Positions 51,728 through 59,874 of a stretch of DNA of 64,000 bases are shown piece after piece. Made by a program: the position numbers and the translations under genes. The notes beneath the pieces were generated by a model that worked only from the letters and a program-made list of their open reading frames with translations, was not told where the DNA came from and did no database searches. The first letter of the stretch is position 1. Each line of letters begins with the position of its first letter. Source of the DNA: an uncultured Candidatus Entotheonella sp. (GTDB lineage: Bacteria > Tectomicrobia > Entotheonellia > Entotheonellales > Entotheonellaceae); the NCBI GenBank assembly GCA_951828535.1, contig OX639990.1:235300-299299 (forward strand). Reading direction: 5' to 3'.

Positions 51728-52456
51728 TCAGAACAATCCCACCTGCGTCTGGCATTTGATCAACCTGGAAACCGTGCAACGGCCGGTGGTGAGATAGGAG
51801 GCGAGGGTTTTGAACATGGCGGCCGTCATCAGGGCGTCGCCGCGGGCGGTGTGGCGGTCGCGGATCTCCACGCCACAAAATCCCGCCACATCCTCCAGGG
51901 TGTAGTGACCCAGCCGGCCGCTGAGCGCCACGTACATCAGCATGGTGTCGAGCCAAGGATTGCGCAGGCGGCAGCGGAATTTCTGGTGCAACCCCCTGTT
52001 GAGGAAGCGCATGTCAAACGGCACGTGATGCCCGACCAGAACACTCTCTCCGATGAACTGCGTCACATCGTGCAGCACCTCTTCGATTACCGGGGCGTGG
52101 GCGACGTCCGCGTCGCAGATATTGTGAATGGCGGTAGACGCCGGTGGAATGGCGCGCCGGGGATTGACCAGCGTGGTGAACTCGCGCCCGGTCGGCTCCA
52201 GGCCATGCAGTTCCAGCAGGGCGATGGAAACAATTTCGTCTCCGCCGTAGACCTTGAAGCCGGTGGTTTCGGTGTCGACAACGACGAAACGGGTCTGCTC
52301 GACCGGCAGGCAGGTGAGGGTTTTCGGCTTCAGGGCGCGGACGCGCGTGTGCAGAGCATAACATTGCGGATCCGCCAACAGTGGATCGTTTCGTAGTCCC
52401 ATGATGTAGGCGCGAAGCCTGTCCATGAGCATCACCACGGGCTCGTTGGCTCGCAT
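51728..52456 (-). CDS. DnaQ-like 3'-5' exonuclease
   Basis: The 242-residue protein has the DEDD exonuclease fold: FVVVDTETTGFKVYGGDEIVSIAL near residues 57-80 in parts with the DxE motif, VGHHVPFDMRFLNR near 140-153 (Exo II region with Asp) and TARGDALMTAAMFKTL near 206-221 (Exo III, HxxxxD variant: RHTARGDAL). It resembles the epsilon-like exonuclease family found next to DUF294 signalling proteins. It is encoded 17 bp downstream of that gene on the minus strand. Role in DNA repair or nucleotide clearance is probable, but no polymerase fusion is present. Confidence 0.86.
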   Translation of the reverse strand: MRANEPVVMLMDRLRAYIMGLRNDPLLADPQCYALHTRVRALKPKTLTCLPVEQTRFVVVDTETTGFKVYGGDEIVSIALLELHGLEPTGREFTTLVNPRRAIPPASTAIHNICDADVAHAPVIEEVLHDVTQFIGESVLVGHHVPFDMRFLNRGLHQKFRCRLRNPWLDTMLMYVALSGRLGHYTLEDVAGFCGVEIRDRHTARGDALMTAAMFKTLASYLTTGRCTVSRLIKCQTQVGLF

Positions 52457-52473
52457 GCGTTCCTCTCTCCGCC

Positions 52474-54393
52474 TCAGTCGATGTAGGCGACGCCAAAGGC
52501 TTCTTGCAGGCGGTCCTGCAGGCGCTTCACCATACGCATGGCGAGGCGCAGGGTGGCGCGATTCTGCTCGGTCAGGGCTTTCGGATCGATTAGCGTGTTG
52601 AATGCCTCGCCCGCTCGCGCCTGCTCGACCTGGTGCGCCAGCAGCAGGTCGAGCAGCGCCTCGTAAGCGTCGCCGAGCGAGGTGCTGAACGCCTCAGGGA
52701 ACGTTCCCAGCCGCACCAGCGCCGCCAGCCGGTCGCTGGTGTTCTGCGCCCTTACACCGGCCTGCAGGGCGAAGATGCGCGTCGCGTCGGCGATTAGCCG
52801 CAACCCGTTGCGCTTCAGGTCGATATGGGCGCCGTCGCCGTCCCAGGTGGTGGCGACAAGTTGGTGAAAAAAGCCCAGCGCCGGCCGCCCCCGCGCGTCG
52901 TCCGCGGCCATGCGGGTCAACAGCCGAGGATGCGCCGCGGTGGTTTCCAGCACGTGCCGCCATAGGGCCGCAGTGAGCGTGTCGTCGCCGTATAAGGTGT
53001 TGAAATCGAAGACGATGTTGGACCATCGCGCCGCCGCCTCGGTGGGGTTGTCGGCGATGTACGTAACCTGCTGCTGCCAATGCGTCAGCGTATGGCGATA
53101 TTCGGGATTGCGCGCCATGATGCCGCCAAGGCAAAGCGGGTAGCCGACCTGCGCCAACCCGTCGTTCAGACGGCCGCTGAAGCGCTCGAACCACTGTTGC
53201 GCGGGCGGCTCGTGCGCTTGCGGTACGTCGGCCAGAATGAGGCCGTTGTCCTGGTCCGGGTCGAGCAGCATTTCCTTGCGGCCGCCGGAGCCCATGATGA
53301 GGAGGGCGAACGGCACCGGCGGTCCCCCGTGCCCCTGGTCGCGCATCCAATCGAGGTTGAGGGCGACGACCCGGCGCTGGATAGCCAGATGCGTTTCGCT
53401 CAGGAAACGCACCGCGGCGCGCGCCCAGTGATTGGCCTCCCGGATGTCGGCGGCTTCCTCGACGAGACGCGACTTCAACTCAGCGAGTTCCTGCAGGTCA
53501 TTGGTTTGCGCGACGCGCGGTGTCAGGACGCCGGGCGAGGCGATCAGCGTCTGCAGGATGTCGCTCTGGGCCACCACGCCAACCGGGGCGTCCTGGTCCA
53601 CGACGACAACGTACTTGGTGCCGAAATGCTGTTGTATTTCCTGCACCTGCCACAGCGGCGTATTGGGCCCTACGGTATGGGCTTGCTGGCAGGCCGCCGG
53701 CACCACCGCGTCGGCTGCACGCGCTTCCTGCAAGAGCACCGCCTCGGCGAGGCTGGCGCGGGTGAGGATGCCGAGCAGACGGTCGGCGTCGTCCGTGACC
53801 ACCAGGCCGCCGATGCTACGCTTGCGCATCAGGGCCAGGGCGTCGCGTAGCCGTGTGTCGGGGCTGCAGGTGACGGGCCTGCTCATGATGCTGCGCACCG
53901 GCTGTGCCAGGGCGCCGCGGTTGATGTCGCGCACCGGGCTGCGGGCGCGAAGTTTGTGGGCGATGATGCGGTTCAGGCAGTTGAACAGCGAGGGGTAATT
54001 GCGCTCGAGCTGCTCCAACGTTTCCGCCGCCAGGCCGAGGACGACGCAATCGCTGCGGGCTTCCACGGTGGAGCCGAACGGCGCGCGGTCTACGTAGTTG
54101 GCCAGGGCCAGGAAGTCGCCCTGGTGCACCTCGCATTCGAAGCCGGTGGATCGGTATTGGCGCATGGCGCCGTCGTACAGGACGTACACGATGTTGCCGA
54201 ACGGGTCGCCCTCGCGGAACAGGGCACGTCCGGCTTCGATGCGGTAGGTATCCGCTGCGGCCACCAGCACTTCCAGGGTCGGGCGGTCCAGATCCTGGAA
54301 GCTGCGGGTCTGTGCCAGCACAGCCATAGGCGAGGCGCTGGCGGGCACGCTGCGTGTCGTTTCCAATTCTGTTGCGACGAGGAGGTCGGTCAT
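52474..54393 (-). CDS. cNMP-binding/CBS/DUF294 nucleotidyltransferase protein
   Basis: The 639-residue protein has a cyclic-nucleotide-binding domain (LEVLVAAADTYRIEAGRALFREGDPFGNIVYVLYDG near 40-75 in parts), tandem CBS domains (VTCSPDTRLRDALALMRKRSIGGLVVTDD near 170-200 and ILTRAS following), and a DUF294 region: LIMGSGGRKEMLLDPDQDNGLI near 367-388 is the GGS/DxD nucleotidyltransferase core, ending in an all-helical domain (LRLAMRMVKRLQDRLQEAFG). GlnD-like signalling is the family theme. It precedes the exonuclease by 17 bp, an association common in proteobacteria. The start ATG lacks a good ribosome-binding site. Confidence 0.9.
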   Translation of the reverse strand: MTDLLVATELETTRSVPASASPMAVLAQTRSFQDLDRPTLEVLVAAADTYRIEAGRALFREGDPFGNIVYVLYDGAMRQYRSTGFECEVHQGDFLALANYVDRAPFGSTVEARSDCVVLGLAAETLEQLERNYPSLFNCLNRIIAHKLRARSPVRDINRGALAQPVRSIMSRPVTCSPDTRLRDALALMRKRSIGGLVVTDDADRLLGILTRASLAEAVLLQEARAADAVVPAACQQAHTVGPNTPLWQVQEIQQHFGTKYVVVVDQDAPVGVVAQSDILQTLIASPGVLTPRVAQTNDLQELAELKSRLVEEAADIREANHWARAAVRFLSETHLAIQRRVVALNLDWMRDQGHGGPPVPFALLIMGSGGRKEMLLDPDQDNGLILADVPQAHEPPAQQWFERFSGRLNDGLAQVGYPLCLGGIMARNPEYRHTLTHWQQQVTYIADNPTEAAARWSNIVFDFNTLYGDDTLTAALWRHVLETTAAHPRLLTRMAADDARGRPALGFFHQLVATTWDGDGAHIDLKRNGLRLIADATRIFALQAGVRAQNTSDRLAALVRLGTFPEAFSTSLGDAYEALLDLLLAHQVEQARAGEAFNTLIDPKALTEQNRATLRLAMRMVKRLQDRLQEAFGVAYID

Positions 54394-54580
54394 GCTTGGC
54401 TGCCGCTGGTGAAGTCAAACGGATGGTTTAGGGGAGGTTAAACAGCGCCGGTAAGCTACACGAACGGCGGGGCGAATGCAAACGCTGCCCGCGTTGACGA
54501 CCCTGGGGCTGCGTGCTACGGTGACGCCCCCTTTGGCTAGCGAGCTTTGAACCCGTCTTATTTGGAGAGAGGAGTCGCCA

Positions 54581-55771
54581 ATGGCGCAGCGGAGAGACGC
54601 CGCTATCGTTGGAATTCATGAATATCCCTTGCGCGTGGACGGCAGCGTCAGCGCCCTGCAAATCAAGGCAGAGTGCGCTGCCCGCAGCCTCGAAGACGCC
54701 GGGCTCAGCTGGCAGGACGTCGACGCGGTGTACGATACCGGGGGCGATCAGGGCATCAGCGGGCTAGCCATCGCGGAGTACTTTGGCCTCAAGCCCCGGC
54801 TCATCGACACCACCTACGTCGGTGGCAGTTCCTTCGAGTTTCACGCCAACCACGCCCTCAGCATGATCGCCGCGGGCAAGTGCAACGTTGCTCTGTTGAC
54901 ATACGGCGCCACTGCCCACTCGGACCGCCGAGCCATCGGCACCGCGGGCGCCACCAGCGCCGGGCCGGCGACGTTCGTCAACAATATGGAAGACCCGTGG
55001 GGCCTGACCCTCATTGGCAATTACGCCATGGTCAAGAATCGCCACATGCACCAATACGGCACGACGAACGAGCAGTTCGCGCACATCTCCGTGGCCACGC
55101 GCCGCCACGCCATGCGCAACCCGGAAGCCGTGAAGGCCATGACCGACCTGCAGTTCGTCGGCGTGCGCGAGATCACGGTCAGCGACGTACTGGAATCGCG
55201 TCTGATCGCCTATCCCCTGCACCTCTTGGAGTGCTGCATGGTTTCCGACGGCGGCGGCGCGGTGGTCATCGCGTCCCCCGAGGTTGCCCGTAACGCCCGC
55301 AAGAAGCCGGTATGGATCATCGGCACCGGCGAGGCGACCAAGTACCGCGAGAACGGCGGCGACATTACCGTCAGCGCCGGGGCGCGGGCTGCCAAGCCGG
55401 CGTTTGGCGAAGCCGGCGTGACGCCCGCGGAAATCGACGTGCTGATGGCCTACGACTCATTCAGCATTACCGTCATGTGCCTCATTGAAGACCTGGGATT
55501 CTGCGCCAAGGGTGAGGGTGGGGCGTACGTGAGCGAGGGGCATCTGGGGTTCGACGACCCGCGCAAGCCGGCGCTGAATACGGACGGTGGCGGGCTGTCG
55601 TCGAATCACCCCGGGCAGCGCGGCATCTTTCTGCTGATCGAGGCCGCCCGGCAATTGCGCGGTGAGTCCACCTCGCAGGTGAACGACGCCAAGCTGGCCG
55701 TTGCGGTAGGCAACGGCGGCCAACTCGGTTCCCGCCACGCCACCGCGGTCACCATTCTGGCCGCCGACTGA
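54581..55771 (+). CDS. Thiolase-family / lipid-transfer-like protein
   Basis: The 396-residue protein belongs to the SCP-x thiolase group: AAIVGIHEYPLR near 8-19, DVDAVYDTGGDQG near 46-58, VGGSSFEFHANHALSMIAAGKCNVALLTYG near 80-109 in parts, where the nucleophile position of true thiolases reads S/E (GGSSFEFH) instead of Cys, and the C-terminal HPGQRGIFLLIEAARQLRG near 345-363 and NGGQLGSRHATAV near 376-388 with the HxTG/GH-type catalytic motif altered. The missing nucleophile suggests the thiolase-like partner role of the DUF35-coupled family (lipid-transfer/acyl-CoA processing). It is followed 53 bp later by a DUF35 gene. A steroid or fatty-acyl-CoA substrate is inference. Confidence 0.85.
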   Translation: MAQRRDAAIVGIHEYPLRVDGSVSALQIKAECAARSLEDAGLSWQDVDAVYDTGGDQGISGLAIAEYFGLKPRLIDTTYVGGSSFEFHANHALSMIAAGKCNVALLTYGATAHSDRRAIGTAGATSAGPATFVNNMEDPWGLTLIGNYAMVKNRHMHQYGTTNEQFAHISVATRRHAMRNPEAVKAMTDLQFVGVREITVSDVLESRLIAYPLHLLECCMVSDGGGAVVIASPEVARNARKKPVWIIGTGEATKYRENGGDITVSAGARAAKPAFGEAGVTPAEIDVLMAYDSFSITVMCLIEDLGFCAKGEGGAYVSEGHLGFDDPRKPALNTDGGGLSSNHPGQRGIFLLIEAARQLRGESTSQVNDAKLAVAVGNGGQLGSRHATAVTILAAD

Positions 55772-55824
55772 TCCTGACGCGAACCGTTTAGGCATACCGC
55801 CACATCATAGGAGAGAAAACGACC

Positions 55825-56241
55825 ATGGCCGCAGCAAGACCCCAACCCCGTTTTCCCGAGCTGGACACGCAGCCTTTCTGGGACGCTACCAAGCGCCGCG
55901 AGCTGATGTATCAGACCTGCGACGGGTGTCACGCCGTCATCTTCTACCCACGCCGCCATTGCCCCGAATGCGGTGGGCGCGATACCGCTTGGCACGTCTC
56001 CAGAGGCGAGGGGACGGTGTACACCTTCAGCGTCATCATGCAAAGCCGCCACCCGGCCTTTGCCGACTTGGGCGCCTACGCCGTGGCGTACGTAGACCTC
56101 GACGAGGGCTTCCGGCTGATGTCGAACATCGTTGGTGTGGCGGACCCAGTGCAGGACGTGAAATGCGGCATGCGGGTACGGCTGCGTTGGGAGGACCAAG
56201 GCGCCGACGCGGTGGCGCTTCCCATGTTCGAGCCGGCATAG
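55825..56241 (+). CDS. DUF35 zinc-ribbon/OB-fold protein
   Basis: The 138-residue protein has a rubredoxin-like zinc ribbon (QTCDGCHAVIFYPRRHCPECG near 30-50; Cys at 32, 35, 47 and 50 in the C-x2-C-x11-C-x2-C pattern) followed by an OB fold (GEGTVYTFSVIMQSRHPAF near 60-78 and YAVAYVDLDEGFRLMSNI near 83-100). It forms the typical pair with a thiolase-like protein, as with archaeal HMG-CoA synthase assemblies and bacterial acyl-CoA-handling complexes, where it bridges subunits. It is encoded 53 bp downstream of the thiolase with AGGAGAG before the ATG. Confidence 0.9.
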   Translation: MAAARPQPRFPELDTQPFWDATKRRELMYQTCDGCHAVIFYPRRHCPECGGRDTAWHVSRGEGTVYTFSVIMQSRHPAFADLGAYAVAYVDLDEGFRLMSNIVGVADPVQDVKCGMRVRLRWEDQGADAVALPMFEPA

Positions 56242-56466
56242 CGTGCAGGTCGGATGGCGAACATGGCGAAGATCAGGGATAGCTGACGCTGGCGAGTGTT
56301 ATGGGTAATGTTTGACAGGTTTTACTCTGTGACGCTGTGATTCCTTCACCAGTTCCTGTCGACGCGTTCACTTCGGCGGAATCAGCCTGCTGCCGCCCCT
56401 TGGTCATGCCGGCTGGAGCATTTCCGGCTCGGATTGAATGCTGTGTGGACTGGCGGCTATAGGTAG

Positions 56467-56494
56467 GTCGGGTTAGCCGCAGGCGTAACCCGAC
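56467..56494. repeat. REP-like palindrome, GTCGGGTTA type
   Basis: GTCGGGTTAGCC...TAACCCGAC, fourth related palindrome of the window, located about 12 bp past the convergent end of the Tat amidohydrolase at 56506. Confidence 0.7.
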
Positions 56495-56505
56495 ACCACG
56501 CCGCG

Positions 56506-57897
56506 CTACACGAAACCGCCGTGCAGGCGCACAAGCCGATTGAACTCGTGGCGGGTTCTCGGCCCGAAGGTCAGGAAGTGCGGGTCGGGGCTTTCCGCGT
56601 AGGCTAAGCGCCGGCTGGCGATGGCGTCACGACTGGCCCGTTTCAAAACCTCATCGGCACTGATCTTGTAAGGCCTGGTGGCGTTGAGGCCGAAGACCTT
56701 GGCTCGCAGGTCGGGCGTTATCGCCGGATAGCCGTAGCGTTCCTGAAACTCCGGCGCGATCTGGAAGGTGCGAAAAGCCTGGATCTGGTCCTGCGGCGAG
56801 CCGTACCAGATCGAATCCGTCCCCCACAAGACGTTGTTTTTCCCCACGTATTTCAACAGCTTGCCCAGGCAATGGGCGGCGCTGTCCGGGTCCCCCATCA
56901 CACCCCGCCAGGTGCTGCCGAGCTCGGCGTAGACGTTGCTGTTCGGCGGCACGCCGTTGTCCATCAGCGAGCGTACCAGCGAGTCGATGCCCTCCCGCTT
57001 GGCGTCCGGCTCGTAGGCCCGTTCCGGCTGTCCCGGCACCCAGCCCGAATGGTAGATAATGAAATCCACGTCCGGAAAGCGTTTCGCCACCACACCGACG
57101 TCGTCGCAAAGGCTGTGTTCATACGAACGCCCGCCGAACGGAATGCCCTTGTGGATGCAGATGACCTTGACGTCCAGACTGCGCGCCTTCTCGATGAACG
57201 GAATGCCGGTGTCCGGGTCGGAGAGAAAATAGCCCCGACCGTCCGGGCCCCATTGTGTATAGGTCTTCCAGGCAGCGACGCCCCAGCGTTCGGCCAATTC
57301 GTCCATGCTCTCGATATCGCCGGCTTGGTTGGGGTTGACCCGTCCGTGCAGCAGCAGGCGGTGCGAGCCTTCCAGGTCATCCACAATCTGCCGCACCGCG
57401 TCGGCCTCCCGGATCGTCAACGGCTCGCTGTCTCGGCGCGACGGTACGAACGACAGCACCATCATGTCGGTGTCGCTGTCGAGAAACACGTCCTTGATGA
57501 AGTTCTTCGGCCCCCGCGGGCTGCCCGGCCGCAGCGCCGCCTCACCGATGAAGTGGCCCTGCACGTCGAAGATGAACTCCGTGCCCCCCAGCGCCTCGGC
57601 TGCCGCTTGCGGGTCGACCGCCGCCTCGGCCGTCAGCTCGAACGCGCCGCCCCGTTTGCCTGCCGCGGCGTTCACCGTGTTGAACGCCAGTAAGGTGCTC
57701 GCCGCGCCGCACGCCGAGACCAGAAATGCCCGGCGGCCCATGCCCACCCGTCCGGCATTTTCCGCCGCCCGCTGCCGCGCCAGCCGATTCGCCTCCCGCT
57801 GCCGCGCCGTCAGGGGAATCGGGATAAACTCGCCGTTCGAGGTTGAATCCACCTTGATCGGCAGCCGCTCGCCGTCCGGGTCGTATCCTTGCATCAT
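56506..57897 (-). CDS. Tat-exported amidohydrolase-2 family protein (paralogue of 21203)
   Basis: The 463-residue protein belongs to amidohydrolase family PF04909. The N-terminal region has the SNGEFIPIPLTARQ motif near 20-33, as in the paralogue at 21203, then a Tat signal GRRAFLVSACGAASTLLAF near 54-72. The mature part has FDVQGHFIGEAAL near 109-121, IHKGIPFGG near 249-257, FIIYHSGW near 285-292, VLWGTDSIWYGSPQDQIQAF near 359-378 with the aspartate metal ligand. The two paralogues share the N-terminal extension and position of the signal, but the second is shorter. The ATG at 57897 is first in frame; no partner gene is evident. Confidence 0.83.
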   Translation of the reverse strand: MMQGYDPDGERLPIKVDSTSNGEFIPIPLTARQREANRLARQRAAENAGRVGMGRRAFLVSACGAASTLLAFNTVNAAAGKRGGAFELTAEAAVDPQAAAEALGGTEFIFDVQGHFIGEAALRPGSPRGPKNFIKDVFLDSDTDMMVLSFVPSRRDSEPLTIREADAVRQIVDDLEGSHRLLLHGRVNPNQAGDIESMDELAERWGVAAWKTYTQWGPDGRGYFLSDPDTGIPFIEKARSLDVKVICIHKGIPFGGRSYEHSLCDDVGVVAKRFPDVDFIIYHSGWVPGQPERAYEPDAKREGIDSLVRSLMDNGVPPNSNVYAELGSTWRGVMGDPDSAAHCLGKLLKYVGKNNVLWGTDSIWYGSPQDQIQAFRTFQIAPEFQERYGYPAITPDLRAKVFGLNATRPYKISADEVLKRASRDAIASRRLAYAESPDPHFLTFGPRTRHEFNRLVRLHGGFV

Positions 57898-58048
57898 GCG
57901 TTGGTCCTCCTCGGTCCTCTATCGACAGGAAAGTGAAAACAGCCCGTCCGAGGCAATGCCCCGACCCTCGTAGGGGCATCCTCGGGTGCCTATCGTCCCG
58001 ATATCCAACATCCACGAATCGTCATGCCGTTCAAAGGGGACCCCAAGC

Positions 58049-59770
58049 TCACCGCTTCGACGGCGTGAAGAAGGGTGCCGTACCGGCAGCATGATCGGTG
58101 GCGTCAATGACGGCCACAGGTCGCCCCAGGCGGGCGCGCAAAAGGGGCTCGATGCCCTGGCGGACCGTGACGATGGCGAGATTGCAGCCTTGGCAGCCGT
58201 CCTCAAGGCGGATGGTGACGCGGTCAGCCCGTGCCTCAATCAAGGTGACCCGGCCGCCGTGCACGGCGACGGCCGGGTTGATTTCCGTGTCGAGGATGGT
58301 CTGCACGCTCTCGGACAGAGCCGCCGAAGGCGTCTCCGGCCAAGCTGACCCCTGATTCCCGGGCCACATCAGTCGCACATCCGCGACCTCCGCAACCGCG
58401 CTGCACAGCAGCGTCTTCAGGTGCTTTTCAACTGGCAGAATGGCCCCCGGCGACCCGCTCGCCTCCAGGGTCACGATGCCGTCGTCGACTGACACCAGCC
58501 GCACCTTGCCACCGCGCGCGATGATCAGCGGCGCCACGCTGCGTTCCACCACGTCCCGTACTTTGGTTACGACTTCGGGCGCCGCCTCCGTTGGAGCAGG
58601 CTTTGCAGCGGGGGCGGCGCGTACGCGCCTGGAGGCATCGAGCGCGGCGGTCAAGTCCGCCAACAGGTCCTCCGGGGTCTCCAGACCAACCGACAGCCGC
58701 AGCAGGTCTCCCGGCACGGGCGAAGAGGGTCCTTCGGTGCTCAACCGGTGCTCGATCAGGCTCTCCACCCCGCCGAGCGACGTGGCGCGCTTGAACACCC
58801 GAGCCGCCGCGGCTACGGCCAGGGCCTGGTCCTCGTCGCCGGCGACCTGGATGGACAGCATGCCGCCAAACCCGCCTTGCATCTGCCGCGCCGCCGCCTC
58901 GTGGCCTGGATGCGACGGCAATCCCGGATACAGCACCGCCTTTAGCGCCGGGTGACCCTGCAACTGTTGCGCAAGCGTCAGCGCCGTTTCCGAGGCGCGC
59001 CGTACGCGGACGAACAGGGTGCGCATGCCGCGCTGCAGCAGCCAGGCCTCGAACGGCCCTAGCATCGCCCCGGCGTTGCGGCGCCACGAGCGGATGCGCT
59101 CCCAGAACGGGTCCAGCCGCGCCGTCACCACCGCGCCGGCCAGCACGTCGCTATGGCCGTTGAGGTACTTGGTGGCCGAGTGCACCACCACGTCGGCGCC
59201 CAGTTCGATGGGCCGCGTCAGCACCGGTGTCGGTACCGTGTTGTCCACCGCCACGCAGACTTGCGCCGCGTGCGCAATCTCGACCGCCGCGGCGATGTCG
59301 GTAATCTCCCACGTCGGGTTGGCCGGCGTTTCCAGCCACAACAGGCGCGTGGCGCCGGGACGTATGGCGCAGTCCAAGGCTTCGAGGTCCGTCACATCGA
59401 CAAATTCGACGTCCAGCCCCCAGGGGACAGCGAACTCCGCCAGCCACTTGCGAATGCCCCAGTACAGAATGCGGCTCACCAGCACGTGGTCGCCGGGCAG
59501 CAGCGCCTGAAACACCGCGGTGGCGGCCGCATTGCCGGACGCGAACAGGATGCAGCCGGCGCCGCCTTCCAGCACATTGAGCAGTTGTTCAGCGGGGTCA
59601 TACGTGGGGTTATCGGCGCGGGTATAGGCGCGCCCGTCGCGCAGGGAGCCGTCGGGGTGCATCTCGTAGGTGGTGGCGGGGTGCAACGGCGGCACCAGGG
59701 CGCCGGTCTCCGAATCCACCGCGCCCATGGCCTGGGCGGCCAGGGTTTCAGGCGATAGCGGTGCCTCCAT
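58049..59770 (-). CDS. PLP gamma-family lyase fused to two NifU-type domains
   Basis: The 573-residue protein joins a full cystathionine gamma-family PLP enzyme to a C-terminal tandem of NifU/Nfu-type domains. PLP half (residues 1-385): YTRADNPTYDPAEQLLNVLE near 49-68, SGNAAATAVFQ near 78-88, LETPANPT near 146-153, AVDNTVPTPV near 174-183 and HSATKYLNGHSDVLAG near 197-212 with Schiff-base Lys201. Linker (386-400) is Ala/Pro-rich. First NifU-like domain near 402-468 lacks the CxxC. Second domain near 486-560 has GCQGC (525-529), with the two cysteines of the Nfu cluster site. The fusion joins PLP-based sulfur/cysteine chemistry to Fe-S carrier chemistry. It diverges from metA over about 100 bp. 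Confidence 0.88.
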   Translation of the reverse strand: MEAPLSPETLAAQAMGAVDSETGALVPPLHPATTYEMHPDGSLRDGRAYTRADNPTYDPAEQLLNVLEGGAGCILFASGNAAATAVFQALLPGDHVLVSRILYWGIRKWLAEFAVPWGLDVEFVDVTDLEALDCAIRPGATRLLWLETPANPTWEITDIAAAVEIAHAAQVCVAVDNTVPTPVLTRPIELGADVVVHSATKYLNGHSDVLAGAVVTARLDPFWERIRSWRRNAGAMLGPFEAWLLQRGMRTLFVRVRRASETALTLAQQLQGHPALKAVLYPGLPSHPGHEAAARQMQGGFGGMLSIQVAGDEDQALAVAAAARVFKRATSLGGVESLIEHRLSTEGPSSPVPGDLLRLSVGLETPEDLLADLTAALDASRRVRAAPAAKPAPTEAAPEVVTKVRDVVERSVAPLIIARGGKVRLVSVDDGIVTLEASGSPGAILPVEKHLKTLLCSAVAEVADVRLMWPGNQGSAWPETPSAALSESVQTILDTEINPAVAVHGGRVTLIEARADRVTIRLEDGCQGCNLAIVTVRQGIEPLLRARLGRPVAVIDATDHAAGTAPFFTPSKR

Positions 59771-59782
59771 AAGCCTGCTCCT

Positions 59783-59833
59783 TTGAATCCGTTTCGGCTT
59801 CTGCTGTATACTCCCCGGCCATCTGGAATGGCC
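59783..59833 (+). promoter_or_regulatory. Predicted sigma-70 promoter and leader hairpin for metA
   Basis: TTGAAT (59783-59788) and TATACT (59807-59812) are separated by 18 bp, close to the -35/-10 consensus. A GGCCAT/ATGGCC hairpin (59817-59833) follows directly downstream of the predicted start. No SAM-riboswitch fold is obvious. The metA ATG lies at 59875. Confidence 0.6.
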
Positions 59834-59874
59834 CGCGACGCTCGCTGCTCGGCGGGAAATTAGAGGAGTCGACC

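Noticed and set aside
59771-59874. Possible SAM riboswitch upstream of metA
   Set aside because: Only a short GGCCAT/ATGGCC hairpin is present and the leader is too short for a known SAM aptamer.
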